Below, piece by piece: positions 8,369 through 14,355 of a DNA stretch of 21,894 bases; position 1 is the first letter of the stretch; each line of letters begins with the position of its first letter. The notes beneath the pieces were generated by a model. The model had not been told where the DNA came from, did not search any database, and saw only the letters and a list, made by a program, of their open reading frames with translations. The stretch covers positions 1 through 21,894 of the forward strand of contig JAUVQN010000002.1 in NCBI GenBank assembly GCA_030598125.1. The letters are read 5' to 3'. The position numbers and the translations under genes were made by a program. Source of the DNA: Coriobacteriia bacterium. GTDB lineage: Bacteria > Actinomycetota > Coriobacteriia > Anaerosomatales > JAUVQN01.

Positions 8369-8374
8369 ATGATA
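8369..8374 (-). promoter_or_regulatory. Candidate -10 element of the CDGSH operon
   Basis: TATCAT on the minus strand, about 30 bases upstream of the GTG start. No good -35 is visible at 16-18 bases. Confidence 0.35.
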
Positions 8375-8390
8375 GCGGAGAAGGATACCC

Positions 8391-9731
8391 CTACCGAACC
8401 CGCCCGATGTCCGCGCGCCATGCCGCGAGACGGTCCGGGTCGACGCCCGCCCGGTATCCGAGGATGATCGCGCCGTTCACCGCCGTGGTTCGCACGACCC
8501 CGTGCTCCAGGAAGGACCGCGCCGACGTGGGAGCGCGAGCGGGCAGCACGTCGATGCGGCCCAGACGGCGCAGCCGTCGGACGAGCTCCCAGTCCTCCAT
8601 CACCGGGATCTCCGGGAAGCCGCCCAGCAACCGGAAGGTCCGGGCGTCCACGAAGATGGCGTGGTCGCCGTAGGGGTGTCCGCTGAGGCGGATCCGAAGC
8701 TGACCGATCCCGGCGACCAGTCGGGAAGACACGCCCTCTTCGATCGTGTCGAACATGAAGGCCCCAGCTACGGTCGAAGGGTCCTCGAGCGCACGGCGTA
8801 CGTCGGCGGCGGCGTCCCGCGGCAGGAGCGTGTCCGCATGGAGGAAGATGAGGCACGCTCCGCGGGCGAGGACCGCGCCGGCGTTCATCTGGAGCGCACG
8901 GCCCCGCGTGCCGATCGCGAGCGTCGCCCCCGCTTCCGTCGCGCGGTCGCGCGTGGCGTCGGCGCTCCCGCCGTCTACGACGATCACCTCGTCGGCTCCC
9001 GCCTCGATCGCGCTTCGCACCGCCGCGGCGACGGTCGCCTCCTCGTCCAGCGCCGGGATGATCACGCTCACCGCCGCATCGGGCGAGCGTCCCGCCTCCG
9101 TCCGCGCGCGCGCCCACTCGGCCAGGTCCTCCGGCCGGTCCACGTCGGCCAACTCACGAAGAAGCGCGACCCGGAGTCCGGCCTCCGCTGCACGGTCGAG
9201 CGTCTGTGCGAGGACGGCGGCCGTCCCCCAGTCCACGCCGTCCATGAGCGACGAGAGCGCGTCGCGGACGGGGGCTCGCAACGCGAGCAGGTAGTAGCCG
9301 CCGTCGGTGGCCGGCCCGAGGACGCAGTCGTGCTCCTCGAGAAGCGCAGGCACTTCTCGGACGACGGCCGCGTCGAGCCGCGGGCAGTCGGAGCCGACCG
9401 CGACGACCGCGCTCGCCCCTCGCGCGAATCCCGCTTCGATCGCCGCGCCGATACGGTGACCGAGATCTCCGTCAGGTTGGAGCTCGAAGGCGAGCCCCCC
9501 GCCGAAGGCGGTGCGGGCGTCTCTCCGCACCGGCCTGCCGCTCCCAGCGTCGGCCGCGACGTGCACGACGAGGCGTGCCTCACGGGTGACGGTGAGCGGT
9601 CGCAGCGCATCGAGACAGAACCGCGCGAGCTCGGTGTGCAACTGGGCCGCGCCCTCTTGTCCGAGCGCGGCCGCGAGCCTGGTCTTCACGCGACCGGGCT
9701 CTGGCAAGCGCGTGAGGAAGGCGATCTCCAT
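8391..9731 (-). CDS. Fused rSAM/selenodomain-associated transferases 1 and 2
   Basis: A 446-residue fusion. Residues 1 to about 205 match transferase 1 (TIGR04282/DUF2064, nucleotidyltransferase-like): LTRLPEPGRVKTRLAAALG, AVGSDCPRLD and GPATDGGYYLLAL. Residues 222-446 match transferase 2 (TIGR04283, GT2 fold): SVIIPALDEEATV, IVVDGGSADATRD, GRALQMNAG, FLHADTLLP and VMEDWELVRRL. These two families are usually separate neighbours of the ArsS-type radical SAM gene. Here they are one polypeptide directly downstream of it. The ATG has only a weak purine-rich ribosome site. A GTG at 9762-9764 overlaps the selenoprotein stop as GTGA and would add 11 residues; both starts imply translational coupling. 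The pathway product is not established. Confidence 0.88.
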   Translation of the reverse strand: MEIAFLTRLPEPGRVKTRLAAALGQEGAAQLHTELARFCLDALRPLTVTREARLVVHVAADAGSGRPVRRDARTAFGGGLAFELQPDGDLGHRIGAAIEAGFARGASAVVAVGSDCPRLDAAVVREVPALLEEHDCVLGPATDGGYYLLALRAPVRDALSSLMDGVDWGTAAVLAQTLDRAAEAGLRVALLRELADVDRPEDLAEWARARTEAGRSPDAAVSVIIPALDEEATVAAAVRSAIEAGADEVIVVDGGSADATRDRATEAGATLAIGTRGRALQMNAGAVLARGACLIFLHADTLLPRDAAADVRRALEDPSTVAGAFMFDTIEEGVSSRLVAGIGQLRIRLSGHPYGDHAIFVDARTFRLLGGFPEIPVMEDWELVRRLRRLGRIDVLPARAPTSARSFLEHGVVRTTAVNGAIILGYRAGVDPDRLAAWRADIGRVR

Positions 9732-9741
9732 GACGCCGTCT

Positions 9742-9771
9742 CGCTCGCGACCCGACCGGGTCACAGAAGCG
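9742..9771 (-). promoter_or_regulatory. Candidate bacterial SECIS element
   Basis: On the mRNA strand this folds as CGCU, a 2-base UC bulge, UGUGACCC, loop GGUC, GGGUCGCG, AGCG. The 8-bp upper stem includes two G-U pairs, and the lower stem has 4 bp. The loop starts 22 bases after the UGA at 9779-9781, inside the roughly 16-37 base range described for bacterial SECIS elements. It opens with GG and reads GGUC, as in the E. coli fdhF element. The hairpin covers the downstream TGA stop and the alternative GTG start of the transferase gene. The folding was done by eye. Confidence 0.65.
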
Positions 9772-10744
9772 TCCCGGTTCAAGATGAGCCCGCGCCAGCC
9801 GTGCACGCGTAGCAGTGCGGACCGAAGGAGATCGGTCGTCCCTCGATCGCCGCGACATCGACGTCGTCGAGCGTGCGGAAACCGGCCGGCGGACGGAGTC
9901 CAGCTCCCAGGTTGAAGTCGCAGTCCCAGAGCGTCCCGTCCCACGCGACCTCGATGCCGTGCCGGCATCCGAGATGCGAGAGCGTGTCGGGTTCGAAGAG
10001 CTTCACGAGACCGTCGGTGTAGGCGCGCACGACATCGATCCCCACGTCGTCGGCGAAGCGCCCGAGCGGCATGTCCGTGATCAGGAGCAATTCTCGGAAG
10101 TGGACACCCGCAGCCTCGAGTCGCTCGCGCAGCCGCCGCTCGAGCGAACCGGCGTCCGTCTCGCACAGCGGGCCGGCGACGTTCACCGCCAGGTCGAGGA
10201 CGGGACCACCCTCGGACCCGTATCCGTGGAGCGTCAGGAGCTCGAGTGTCTCGAGGCAGGTGGACAGGAGCGACGGATCCCTCCCCGGCGCGTCTCCCTC
10301 GTCGAACGGGACCGACGCCAGGATCCCGACTCCGAGGCCGGACAGCCGCTCCACGAGCTCGCGCGCCGGTCCCCCCAGAGCCGTCAGGTTGCTGCGCAGA
10401 CGGACAGGCAGCGAGGTGCCGCGGAGTCTCGTCAGGAAGGATGCGATGTGCGGATGGAGCTCGGGTGCCCCGCCCGTGACGTCGACGAGGTCGGGTTGGA
10501 GCGCTTCGGCGAAGGTGACGACGGAATCCATGACCTCACCCGACATGAGCTCGTCGCGCTCTGGCGAGCAGCGCAGATGGCAGTGAGCGCATTCGAGATC
10601 GCAGCGGAGTCCGACGTTGACGAGCAGCGTCGCGGCTCGCTTTGCGGCGAGCGCCGACGCATCGACGTCCGCTACGCGCCGATGGAACGGCACGTAACGT
10701 GCGTCGCCGCGCGTGCCGCTGGTCGCATCTGGATCGCTCGGCAT
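9761..10744 (-). CDS. arsS: ArsS-like radical SAM protein, predicted selenoprotein (UGA at 9779-9781 read as Sec)
   Basis: Predicted 327 residues. The radical SAM cluster motif C-x3-C-x2-C is C48, C52, C55 (LRCDLECAHCH). The C-terminal DUF3641-type domain has HGIEVAWDGTLWDCDFN and HCYACTAGAGSS. Conventional reading stops after GAGSS at a TGA, exactly where the family has Cys or Sec. Reading on gives Sec322-Thr-Gly-Thr-Leu-Leu and a TGA at 9761-9763, with a SECIS-like hairpin below. If the UGA is not decoded, the product ends at residue 321, without that residue. ArsS of cyanobacteria transfers a deoxyadenosyl group to dimethylated arsenic. This rSAM/selenodomain version may have another substrate, and no arsM is in the window. 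ATG at 10742-10744 has GGGAGG 8 bases upstream; the GTG 6 bases earlier lies too close. Confidence 0.85.
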
Positions 10745-10826
10745 GGGCACGACCTCCCTGCGTCGTCGACTAGAGGATACGGCCTCTCAGGCCTACGCAG
10801 GACGGGTGAGGCGGCTCCTCGCGCGC

Positions 10827-10846
10827 TGCGCTACGATAGCAGCGCA
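10827..10846 (+). promoter_or_regulatory. Candidate -10 region inside an inverted repeat
   Basis: TGCGCT and AGCGCA form an inverted repeat with an 8-base spacer, and TACGAT at 10832-10837 could be the -10 of the following membrane protein gene. The -35 is weak. A repressor site over the -10 is possible but unproven. Confidence 0.3.
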
Positions 10847-10876
10847 TCTCAGGCGCAGGACGAAAGGGGGCTCGAC

Positions 10877-11347
10877 ATGACGCACGTGGGAGACTTCACT
10901 CAGGACAGCGCGTACCCGGGCAAGAGGCTGCTCTACGATCCGGACCAGCGGCAGCTCCAGGTCGACGGGTACGGTCCGGTGACCGTGGACCGAGTCCGCG
11001 AGCTGGACCATGTCGGACAGGTCCAGTGGGTCAACGAGAGCATGCGGAAGCTCGCCTACTCGCTCGACCAGCCGCCCGCGCAGCCCACGACCGCGCCGGC
11101 GCCACCGCCCCAGCAGGCTCCCCCGCCCCAGCAGGCTCCCCCGCCTCCGCCGCCGCAGGGAAGCGACTCTTCGTCGGTGCTGACGTTCGTCATCGGGCTC
11201 ATAGCGATCGTGGCGATAGTCGCGATCGCGTTCGGGCTCTTCAACATGCTGAGCGATGCGGCGAGCGACGAACAGACCGATCCGCCCACCGCCACCGAGG
11301 AAGCGCCCGCGGAACCGGCTGCCCCTTCCGCGGACACCCCGAGCTAG
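10877..11347 (+). CDS. Single-pass membrane protein with proline-rich linker, function unknown
   Basis: A 156-residue protein. The N-terminal 65 residues (MTHVGDFTQDSAYPGKRLLY onward) look like a small soluble domain that I do not recognise. A Pro/Gln-rich linker follows (about 66-95) with the direct repeat PPPQQA-PPPQQA, encoded by an exact 15-base DNA repeat around 11106-11137. One transmembrane helix covers about 100-124 (VLTFVIGLIAIVAIVAIAFG), and an acidic Ala/Pro/Thr/Glu tail ends the protein. It probably has a cytoplasmic N-domain. AAAGGGGG lies 6 bases before the ATG. The frame stays open far upstream, but only as a shadow of the radical SAM gene. It is divergent from that gene. Confidence 0.75.
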   Translation: MTHVGDFTQDSAYPGKRLLYDPDQRQLQVDGYGPVTVDRVRELDHVGQVQWVNESMRKLAYSLDQPPAQPTTAPAPPPQQAPPPQQAPPPPPPQGSDSSSVLTFVIGLIAIVAIVAIAFGLFNMLSDAASDEQTDPPTATEEAPAEPAAPSADTPS

Positions 11348-11387
11348 GGCACGGCCGCAGCGGGTCATGGCCAGCCGCGCGGCGAGC

Positions 11388-11400
11388 GTGACCCGGTCAC
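11388..11400. repeat. Short palindrome downstream of the membrane protein gene
   Basis: GTGACC-C-GGTCAC, a perfect 6-bp inverted repeat with a one-base centre. It may be an operator-like site; it has no T run to suggest termination. Confidence 0.3.
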
Positions 11401-11548
11401 GATGAGCAGGGCGACGCAGATGAGATCGCTCGGATGGCTCGTCGTGGCCGACCTCGTCGCCCGGCCCTCGAAGAACCCGCGGACGAGCGCACGCCTCCCG
11501 CAGTCGAACCATTCCTCGAAGTCGAGTTCTCGCGCAGCTGCGGAAGCC

Positions 11549-11577
11549 TTGACATCCCTCCATTAGCGATATATCTT
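11549..11577 (+). promoter_or_regulatory. padR promoter
   Basis: A perfect -35 TTGACA (11549-11554), a 17-base spacer and a -10 TATCTT (11572-11577). This is the best consensus promoter in the window. It overlaps the operator-like inverted repeat that follows. Confidence 0.6.
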
Positions 11578-11602
11578 GACGACATATCGTAACGATGTAT
11601 CG
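11567..11602. promoter_or_regulatory. PadR-type operator candidate
   Basis: An inverted repeat CGATATAT / ACATATCG (11567-11574 and 11582-11589, one mismatch) overlaps the -10. It is followed by a near-palindrome, CGATGTATCG, at 11593-11602. The AT-rich dyad between promoter and start codon is typical of PadR autoregulation, and the sequence stands out from the GC-rich surroundings. Confidence 0.55.
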
Positions 11603-11618
11603 AGAAGGAGAGATGGAC

Positions 11619-12209
11619 ATGCACACGTACATGGCTTGCCCGCCCCGCATGGGGCACCCGCACCACCGCGGCAGAGGCTCTCGCTTCGGGCCTCCCCCGT
11701 GGATGATGCACATGGGCCCGCCTGAGGGCCGGCGCGTACCGAAGGGCAGCGTGAAGGCGCTCATCCTCGACGCGCTGAAGGACCGGCCACGGCACGGCTA
11801 CGAGATCATCCAGGCGATCGAGGAGTCGAGCAACGGCGCGTACCGGCCGAGTCCGGGCACCGTCTACCCCACCCTCCAGATGCTCGAGGAGATGGAGCTC
11901 GTGGAGGGGAAGAGCGCCGACGGCAAGAAGGTCTACGCGCTGACGGACGCTGGCCGCACCGAGCTCGCCGAGCATCAGGACGAGGTCGACGACGCGTACG
12001 ACCGCTTCGCCGACGAGCACGACTGGGCCGAGGACGACGAGTTCCTGGGCCTCTTCGAGAGCTTCCCGAAGCTCTTCCACACCGTCCGCAAGGCCTACCG
12101 CCGCGGCCGTCTCGACGACGAGAAGCTCGCCGCGATCAGGAAGACGCTTGACGAGGCGAGTGCGAAGATCGAAGCGATCGCCAAGGGCAAGGACACCGCC
12201 ACGGAGTAG
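11619..12209 (+). CDS. PadR-family transcriptional regulator with Met/His-rich N-terminal tail
   Basis: A 196-residue protein. The winged-helix PadR domain spans about 42-118 and has the family pattern KGSVKALILDALKDRPRHGY, SPGTVYPTLQMLEE and KKVYALTDAGR. A C-terminal helical region (about 120-196) probably forms the dimer interface. The first 35 residues carry six Met, five His and one Cys among Pro and Gly residues, which is unusual for the family and could bind a metal. PadR proteins usually repress neighbouring genes and themselves, and the dyad over its own promoter fits this. ATG at 11619 lies 8 bases after AAGGAG. ATG at 11613 is too close to it, and the ATG at 11595 lies inside the operator. 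Confidence 0.88.
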   Translation: MHTYMACPPRMGHPHHRGRGSRFGPPPWMMHMGPPEGRRVPKGSVKALILDALKDRPRHGYEIIQAIEESSNGAYRPSPGTVYPTLQMLEEMELVEGKSADGKKVYALTDAGRTELAEHQDEVDDAYDRFADEHDWAEDDEFLGLFESFPKLFHTVRKAYRRGRLDDEKLAAIRKTLDEASAKIEAIAKGKDTATE

Positions 12210-12229
12210 CGGACGCACGAACCGCCCGC

Positions 12230-12285
12230 CGACATCCGCCTCTCGACGCCGCCCGCTGTTGCGGTAGCGTTGGGGGCGGATGTCG
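12230..12285. repeat. 11-bp perfect inverted repeat between padR and the DUF3786 gene
   Basis: The arms at 12230-12240 (CGACATCCGCC) and 12275-12285 (GGCGGATGTCG) are exact complements with a 34-base spacer. The spacer contains a possible -10 (TAGCGT, 12265-12270). In a padR read-through transcript the arms could pair and mask the ATG at 12280. Confidence 0.45.
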
Positions 12286-12303
12286 TCCGTCCAGGGGGTG
12301 TGT

Positions 12304-12897
12304 GTGGGAGCGTTCGAACGGGCCGTCGAGGCAGCCCGCCGCGTCGATCCGGAGGCCGGCGCCGAACGCTGCGGGTTCGAGTTCCGAGAGTCCGACTCCG
12401 GCGTCGTGCTCACCACGCGCTTGCTCGATCGGGACGTGGAGATCGCGTACCCGTCGTTCGAGGCGCGACACGTCGACGATGACTCGCCCGTGCCTCCGCA
12501 CGTGGCCGCGCTGCTCGCCTACCACTTCGCCCGCGCGGACGGCACCGGGCTCACGGGCCGCTGGATCTCCTTCGCCGAGCTGCCTGAGGGCCGCTTCTAC
12601 GTGCAGGCCTTCCACGGCTACACGGGAGGGTCGCTCGTGCGGCGCTTCGGTGACGATGCCGAAGAGGTCCGAGCGGCGACGGAGCGCCGGGGCGGGACAG
12701 CCCTCGATCTGTCGGCCGATGTCGCGGTGGAGCTCCGGGTGCTCCCCCGGATCTCGTTCGCGCTCGTGTACTGGGCAGGTGACGAGGAGTTCGACGCCCG
12801 CGCCGACCTGCTGCTCGACGCCTCCGCGCCCCATCAGCTCGACACGGACTGCTACGCGGTGATGGGATCGTGGCTGACGAAGGAAATCTGCGGGTAG
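12304..12897 (+). CDS. DUF3786 family protein
   Basis: A 197-residue protein that resembles DUF3786 along its length: a first helix FERAVEAARRVDP, an A-Y-P-S-F segment, GLTGRWISFAELPEGRFY, a GGTALDLSADVAVELRVLPR region and YWAGDEEFDARADLLLDASA near the end. There is no signal peptide or membrane segment. DUF3786 is found mainly in anaerobes, and its function is not known to me. GTG at 12304 has AGGGGG 5 bases upstream and leaves a plausible leader after a -10 at 12265. ATG at 12280, with GGGGG only 3 bases before it, would add 8 residues. A strong hairpin follows the stop. Confidence 0.78.
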   Translation: MGAFERAVEAARRVDPEAGAERCGFEFRESDSGVVLTTRLLDRDVEIAYPSFEARHVDDDSPVPPHVAALLAYHFARADGTGLTGRWISFAELPEGRFYVQAFHGYTGGSLVRRFGDDAEEVRAATERRGGTALDLSADVAVELRVLPRISFALVYWAGDEEFDARADLLLDASAPHQLDTDCYAVMGSWLTKEICG

Positions 12898-12911
12898 CGG
12901 GAGAGACGCAT

Positions 12912-12948
12912 CGAGGCCCCGGTCACCCTTTGGGGGCCGGGGCCTTCG
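12912..12948. terminator. Bidirectional hairpin terminator
   Basis: The arms AGGCCCCGG (12914-12922) and CCGGGGCCT (12937-12945) are perfect complements, extended by CG pairs across a one-base bulge. The loop can form a further CCC/GGG pairing. It sits between the stops of two convergent genes. No long T run follows, as is common in GC-rich genomes. Confidence 0.65.
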
Positions 12949-12960
12949 TATGAGGCGGAC

Positions 12961-13068
12961 TCAGGTCGTGCCGGCGGACACCGCCAGTCCGACGACCACA
13001 GCCAGTATCGCCACGAGCGACACCAGCGCGATCCGAATCCGCTCCGAGCGTGCGTACTGCTCGAACAC
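12961..13068 (-). CDS. 35-residue small membrane protein
   Basis: A short ORF starting at GTG with GGAGGGG 5 bases upstream. It encodes MFEQYARSERIRIALVSLVA followed by ILAVVVGLAVSAGTT. The first 12 residues are charged and amphipathic, and about residues 12-31 form one clean transmembrane helix with a positive cytoplasmic side. A TACAAT -10 lies upstream and a hairpin terminator follows, so it looks like an independent transcription unit. It resembles small regulatory membrane proteins in size and layout only. I do not recognise a family. Confidence 0.6.
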   Translation of the reverse strand: MFEQYARSERIRIALVSLVAILAVVVGLAVSAGTT

Positions 13069-13091
13069 GTGGCTCCCCTCCACTTAGGGGG

Positions 13092-13097
13092 ATTGTA
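13092..13097 (-). promoter_or_regulatory. Candidate -10 of the 35-residue membrane protein gene
   Basis: TACAAT on the minus strand gives a transcript start about 17 bases before the GTG. The -35 is weak. Confidence 0.4.
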
Positions 13098-13116
13098 CCC
13101 AACCGCTCGGAAGCGC

Positions 13117-13302
13117 CTACCCGCAGAACACGCGGACGTCGTCGCCGTGCGCGCTCAGGACCCTCACGAACGGGTACTTCGACAGCCCTTCGCGCCAGGG
13201 CTCGGGCGACCGCGGGCCGCGGCCCGTCCATATCCCCGGGAAGGAGAGCTTCGCCGGGCGTGACGCGGCGTGCGAGCCGCCGACGAAGAGACGCCAGCTC
13301 AC
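13117..13302 (-). CDS. Small hypothetical protein, translationally coupled
   Basis: A 61-residue ORF starting at a GTG that overlaps the previous stop as GTGA (13299-13302). It reads MSWRLFVGGSHAASRPAKLS, then a basic/aromatic stretch, and ends DDVRVFCG. It has no membrane segment and no known motif that I can see. There is no ribosome site of its own, so expression would depend on coupling to the membrane protein gene above. Support is the overlap and a sensible amino acid mix; the frame is also open further upstream as a shadow. It could be spurious. Confidence 0.4.
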   Translation of the reverse strand: MSWRLFVGGSHAASRPAKLSFPGIWTGRGPRSPEPWREGLSKYPFVRVLSAHGDDVRVFCG

Positions 13303-13685
13303 GGCTTGGAGGTGGGGACACCCGTCCGCGTCCAGTACGACCAGTACGCGAGCGCAAGACCGTACACGCCGAGCGGAGAGACGAGCCACACGCCGATGAG
13401 CAGCCCGCGTCCCGAGGCGAAACCCGGACCCTCCTGCAGGAAGCCCAGCGCCACCGTTCCCCAAGCGAAGACGACCCAACCGGCCGCGTAGAGGGCGGCC
13501 ACACGCTTCGGCCATCGTCGTGCGACCGAGTCGTCGGCATCGTCGCGAGTCGTGTCGTGCTCACCGAGCAGCCGCTCCCCCGCGACGTGAGCCCAGACGG
13601 TGAGGCCTGCGCCGTAGAGGCCGAAGAGCACGAGCAGCACAAGGAACGCACTGGCTCCGGCGGGTCCGAGGGCCAACCGATCCAT
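13299..13685 (-). CDS. Three-helix membrane protein, function unknown
   Basis: A 128-residue protein with three hydrophobic helices at about 10-32 (AFLVLLVLFGLYGAGLTVW), 62-84 (AALYAAGWVVFAWGTVALGF) and 94-116 (LIGVWLVSPLGVYGLALAYW). A charged loop (RLLGEHDTTRDDADDSVARR) lies between the first two. I do not recognise the family. GGAGG lies 10 bases before the ATG. A small ORF overlaps its stop by GTGA. There is no clear promoter in the 239-base gap upstream. Confidence 0.72.
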   Translation of the reverse strand: MDRLALGPAGASAFLVLLVLFGLYGAGLTVWAHVAGERLLGEHDTTRDDADDSVARRWPKRVAALYAAGWVVFAWGTVALGFLQEGPGFASGRGLLIGVWLVSPLGVYGLALAYWSYWTRTGVPTSKP

Positions 13686-13805
13686 GGTCCGTTCGCCTCC
13701 GATCCCAAAGTAGGAGCACGGCCGCCCGACACTCTGGCGGTATATGTGCGGCCGTCAACGGCCCGTGTCCCCTTCCTACCCCACGCGCATCCCCCGCACA
13801 CCCTT

Positions 13806-13829
13806 TGTTAGTTCCTCGTTAGCACGAGG
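13806..13829. repeat. Phased GTTAG repeats and a small hairpin
   Basis: TGTTAG at 13806 and CGTTAG at 13817 are 11 bases apart; on the other strand they read CTAACA and CTAACG. The second repeat overlaps a hairpin, CCTCGT-TAGC-ACGAGG (13814-13829). This could be a response-regulator binding site. Confidence 0.3.
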
Positions 13830-13860
13830 ATATGGTTCGGCTAAGGACGTCCGGAAAGCC

Positions 13861-13888
13861 TTGAAACGGCCGATGTCCTGGGTAGGCT
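13861..13888 (+). promoter_or_regulatory. Candidate promoter of the 62-residue membrane protein gene
   Basis: -35 TTGAAA (13861-13866), a 16-base spacer and -10 TAGGCT (13883-13888), an actinobacterial-style TANNNT element. The start codon is about 30 bases after the expected transcript start. Confidence 0.45.
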
Positions 13889-13924
13889 CGTGTCACCGGG
13901 CAGAACCCAGGATTGGAGTCGGTC

Positions 13925-14113
13925 ATGGAGATCATCGCGGGAATCCTCATCATCGCAAGCGTCGTGCTTCCAGTGATCGTCGTGCTTGCTATCGCGATCT
14001 GGGCAGGACTCGTCGTCTACTCATTCGTCGCCGATCTCGGTCCCGAGCCGGTGCCACGCGAGGAAGAGGTCGCGACGGCCGCGGTGGAGGGCAGGGTCCC
14101 CGCCGCTGCGTAG
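13925..14113 (+). CDS. Small single-pass membrane protein
   Basis: A 62-residue protein starting MEIIAGILIIASVVLPVIVV. It has one long hydrophobic stretch (about residues 1-36, AIAIWAGLVVYSFVADLG at its end), long enough for one or a tight pair of helices, and then an acidic tail (EPVPREEEVATAAVEG). GGAG lies 6 bases before the ATG; an in-frame TTG at 13913 overlaps that site. It has its own promoter and is followed by a strong hairpin, so it is probably monocistronic. Function is unknown. Confidence 0.65.
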   Translation: MEIIAGILIIASVVLPVIVVLAIAIWAGLVVYSFVADLGPEPVPREEEVATAAVEGRVPAAA

Positions 14114-14180
14114 CCGGTCCTTTCCGGATCGGTCGATCGGTCCCGCAGCCCGGACTGACCCAATCCTCTAGCCAAGCGTA

Positions 14181-14216
14181 CGAGCCCCGGAACCCTGACA
14201 CGGGCCCCGGGGCTCG
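14181..14216 (+). terminator. Hairpin terminator
   Basis: The arms CGAGCCCCGG (14181-14190) and CCGGGGCTCG (14207-14216) are perfect 10-bp complements, and the loop can pair CCC/GGG inside. They are followed by the pyrimidine-rich CTTCTGCTCT. It lies after the small membrane protein gene and before the two-component operon. Confidence 0.7.
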
Positions 14217-14355
14217 CTTCTGCTCTCAGCGGTCCCACCGTCACCGGTCGGACCGCGTGTCGCGCCCCTCTCCGGTCCGCGGAAGGCGCGTCACAGCATG
14301 CGAGTCGGGGTATGAGTGAGACATGACCGGGTTGCGCACATCGGAGGTCTGACAC

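Noticed and set aside
9779..9781. TGA at 9779-9781 taken as a plain stop of the radical SAM gene
   Set aside because: It falls at the family's Cys/Sec position, the tail residues follow in frame and a SECIS-like hairpin is placed correctly, so Sec decoding is the better reading, pending proof of selenium machinery.
8502..9812. 436-codon open frame opposite the fused transferase
   Set aside because: Antisense shadow; product is Arg/Val/Glu-rich without motifs, while the minus strand has both transferase signatures.
9815..10876. Long open frame upstream of the 10877 membrane protein
   Set aside because: It is the antisense shadow of the radical SAM gene; the ribosome site AAAGGGGG and a sensible protein start are at 10877.
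11403..11567. Plus-strand 54-codon ORF before padR
   Set aside because: No ribosome site and a Ser/Arg-rich shadow-like product; it also runs through the padR promoter.
14127..14150. GATCGGTC direct repeat after the small membrane protein
   Set aside because: Only two short copies in a GC-rich spacer; no sign of a mobile element or attachment site.
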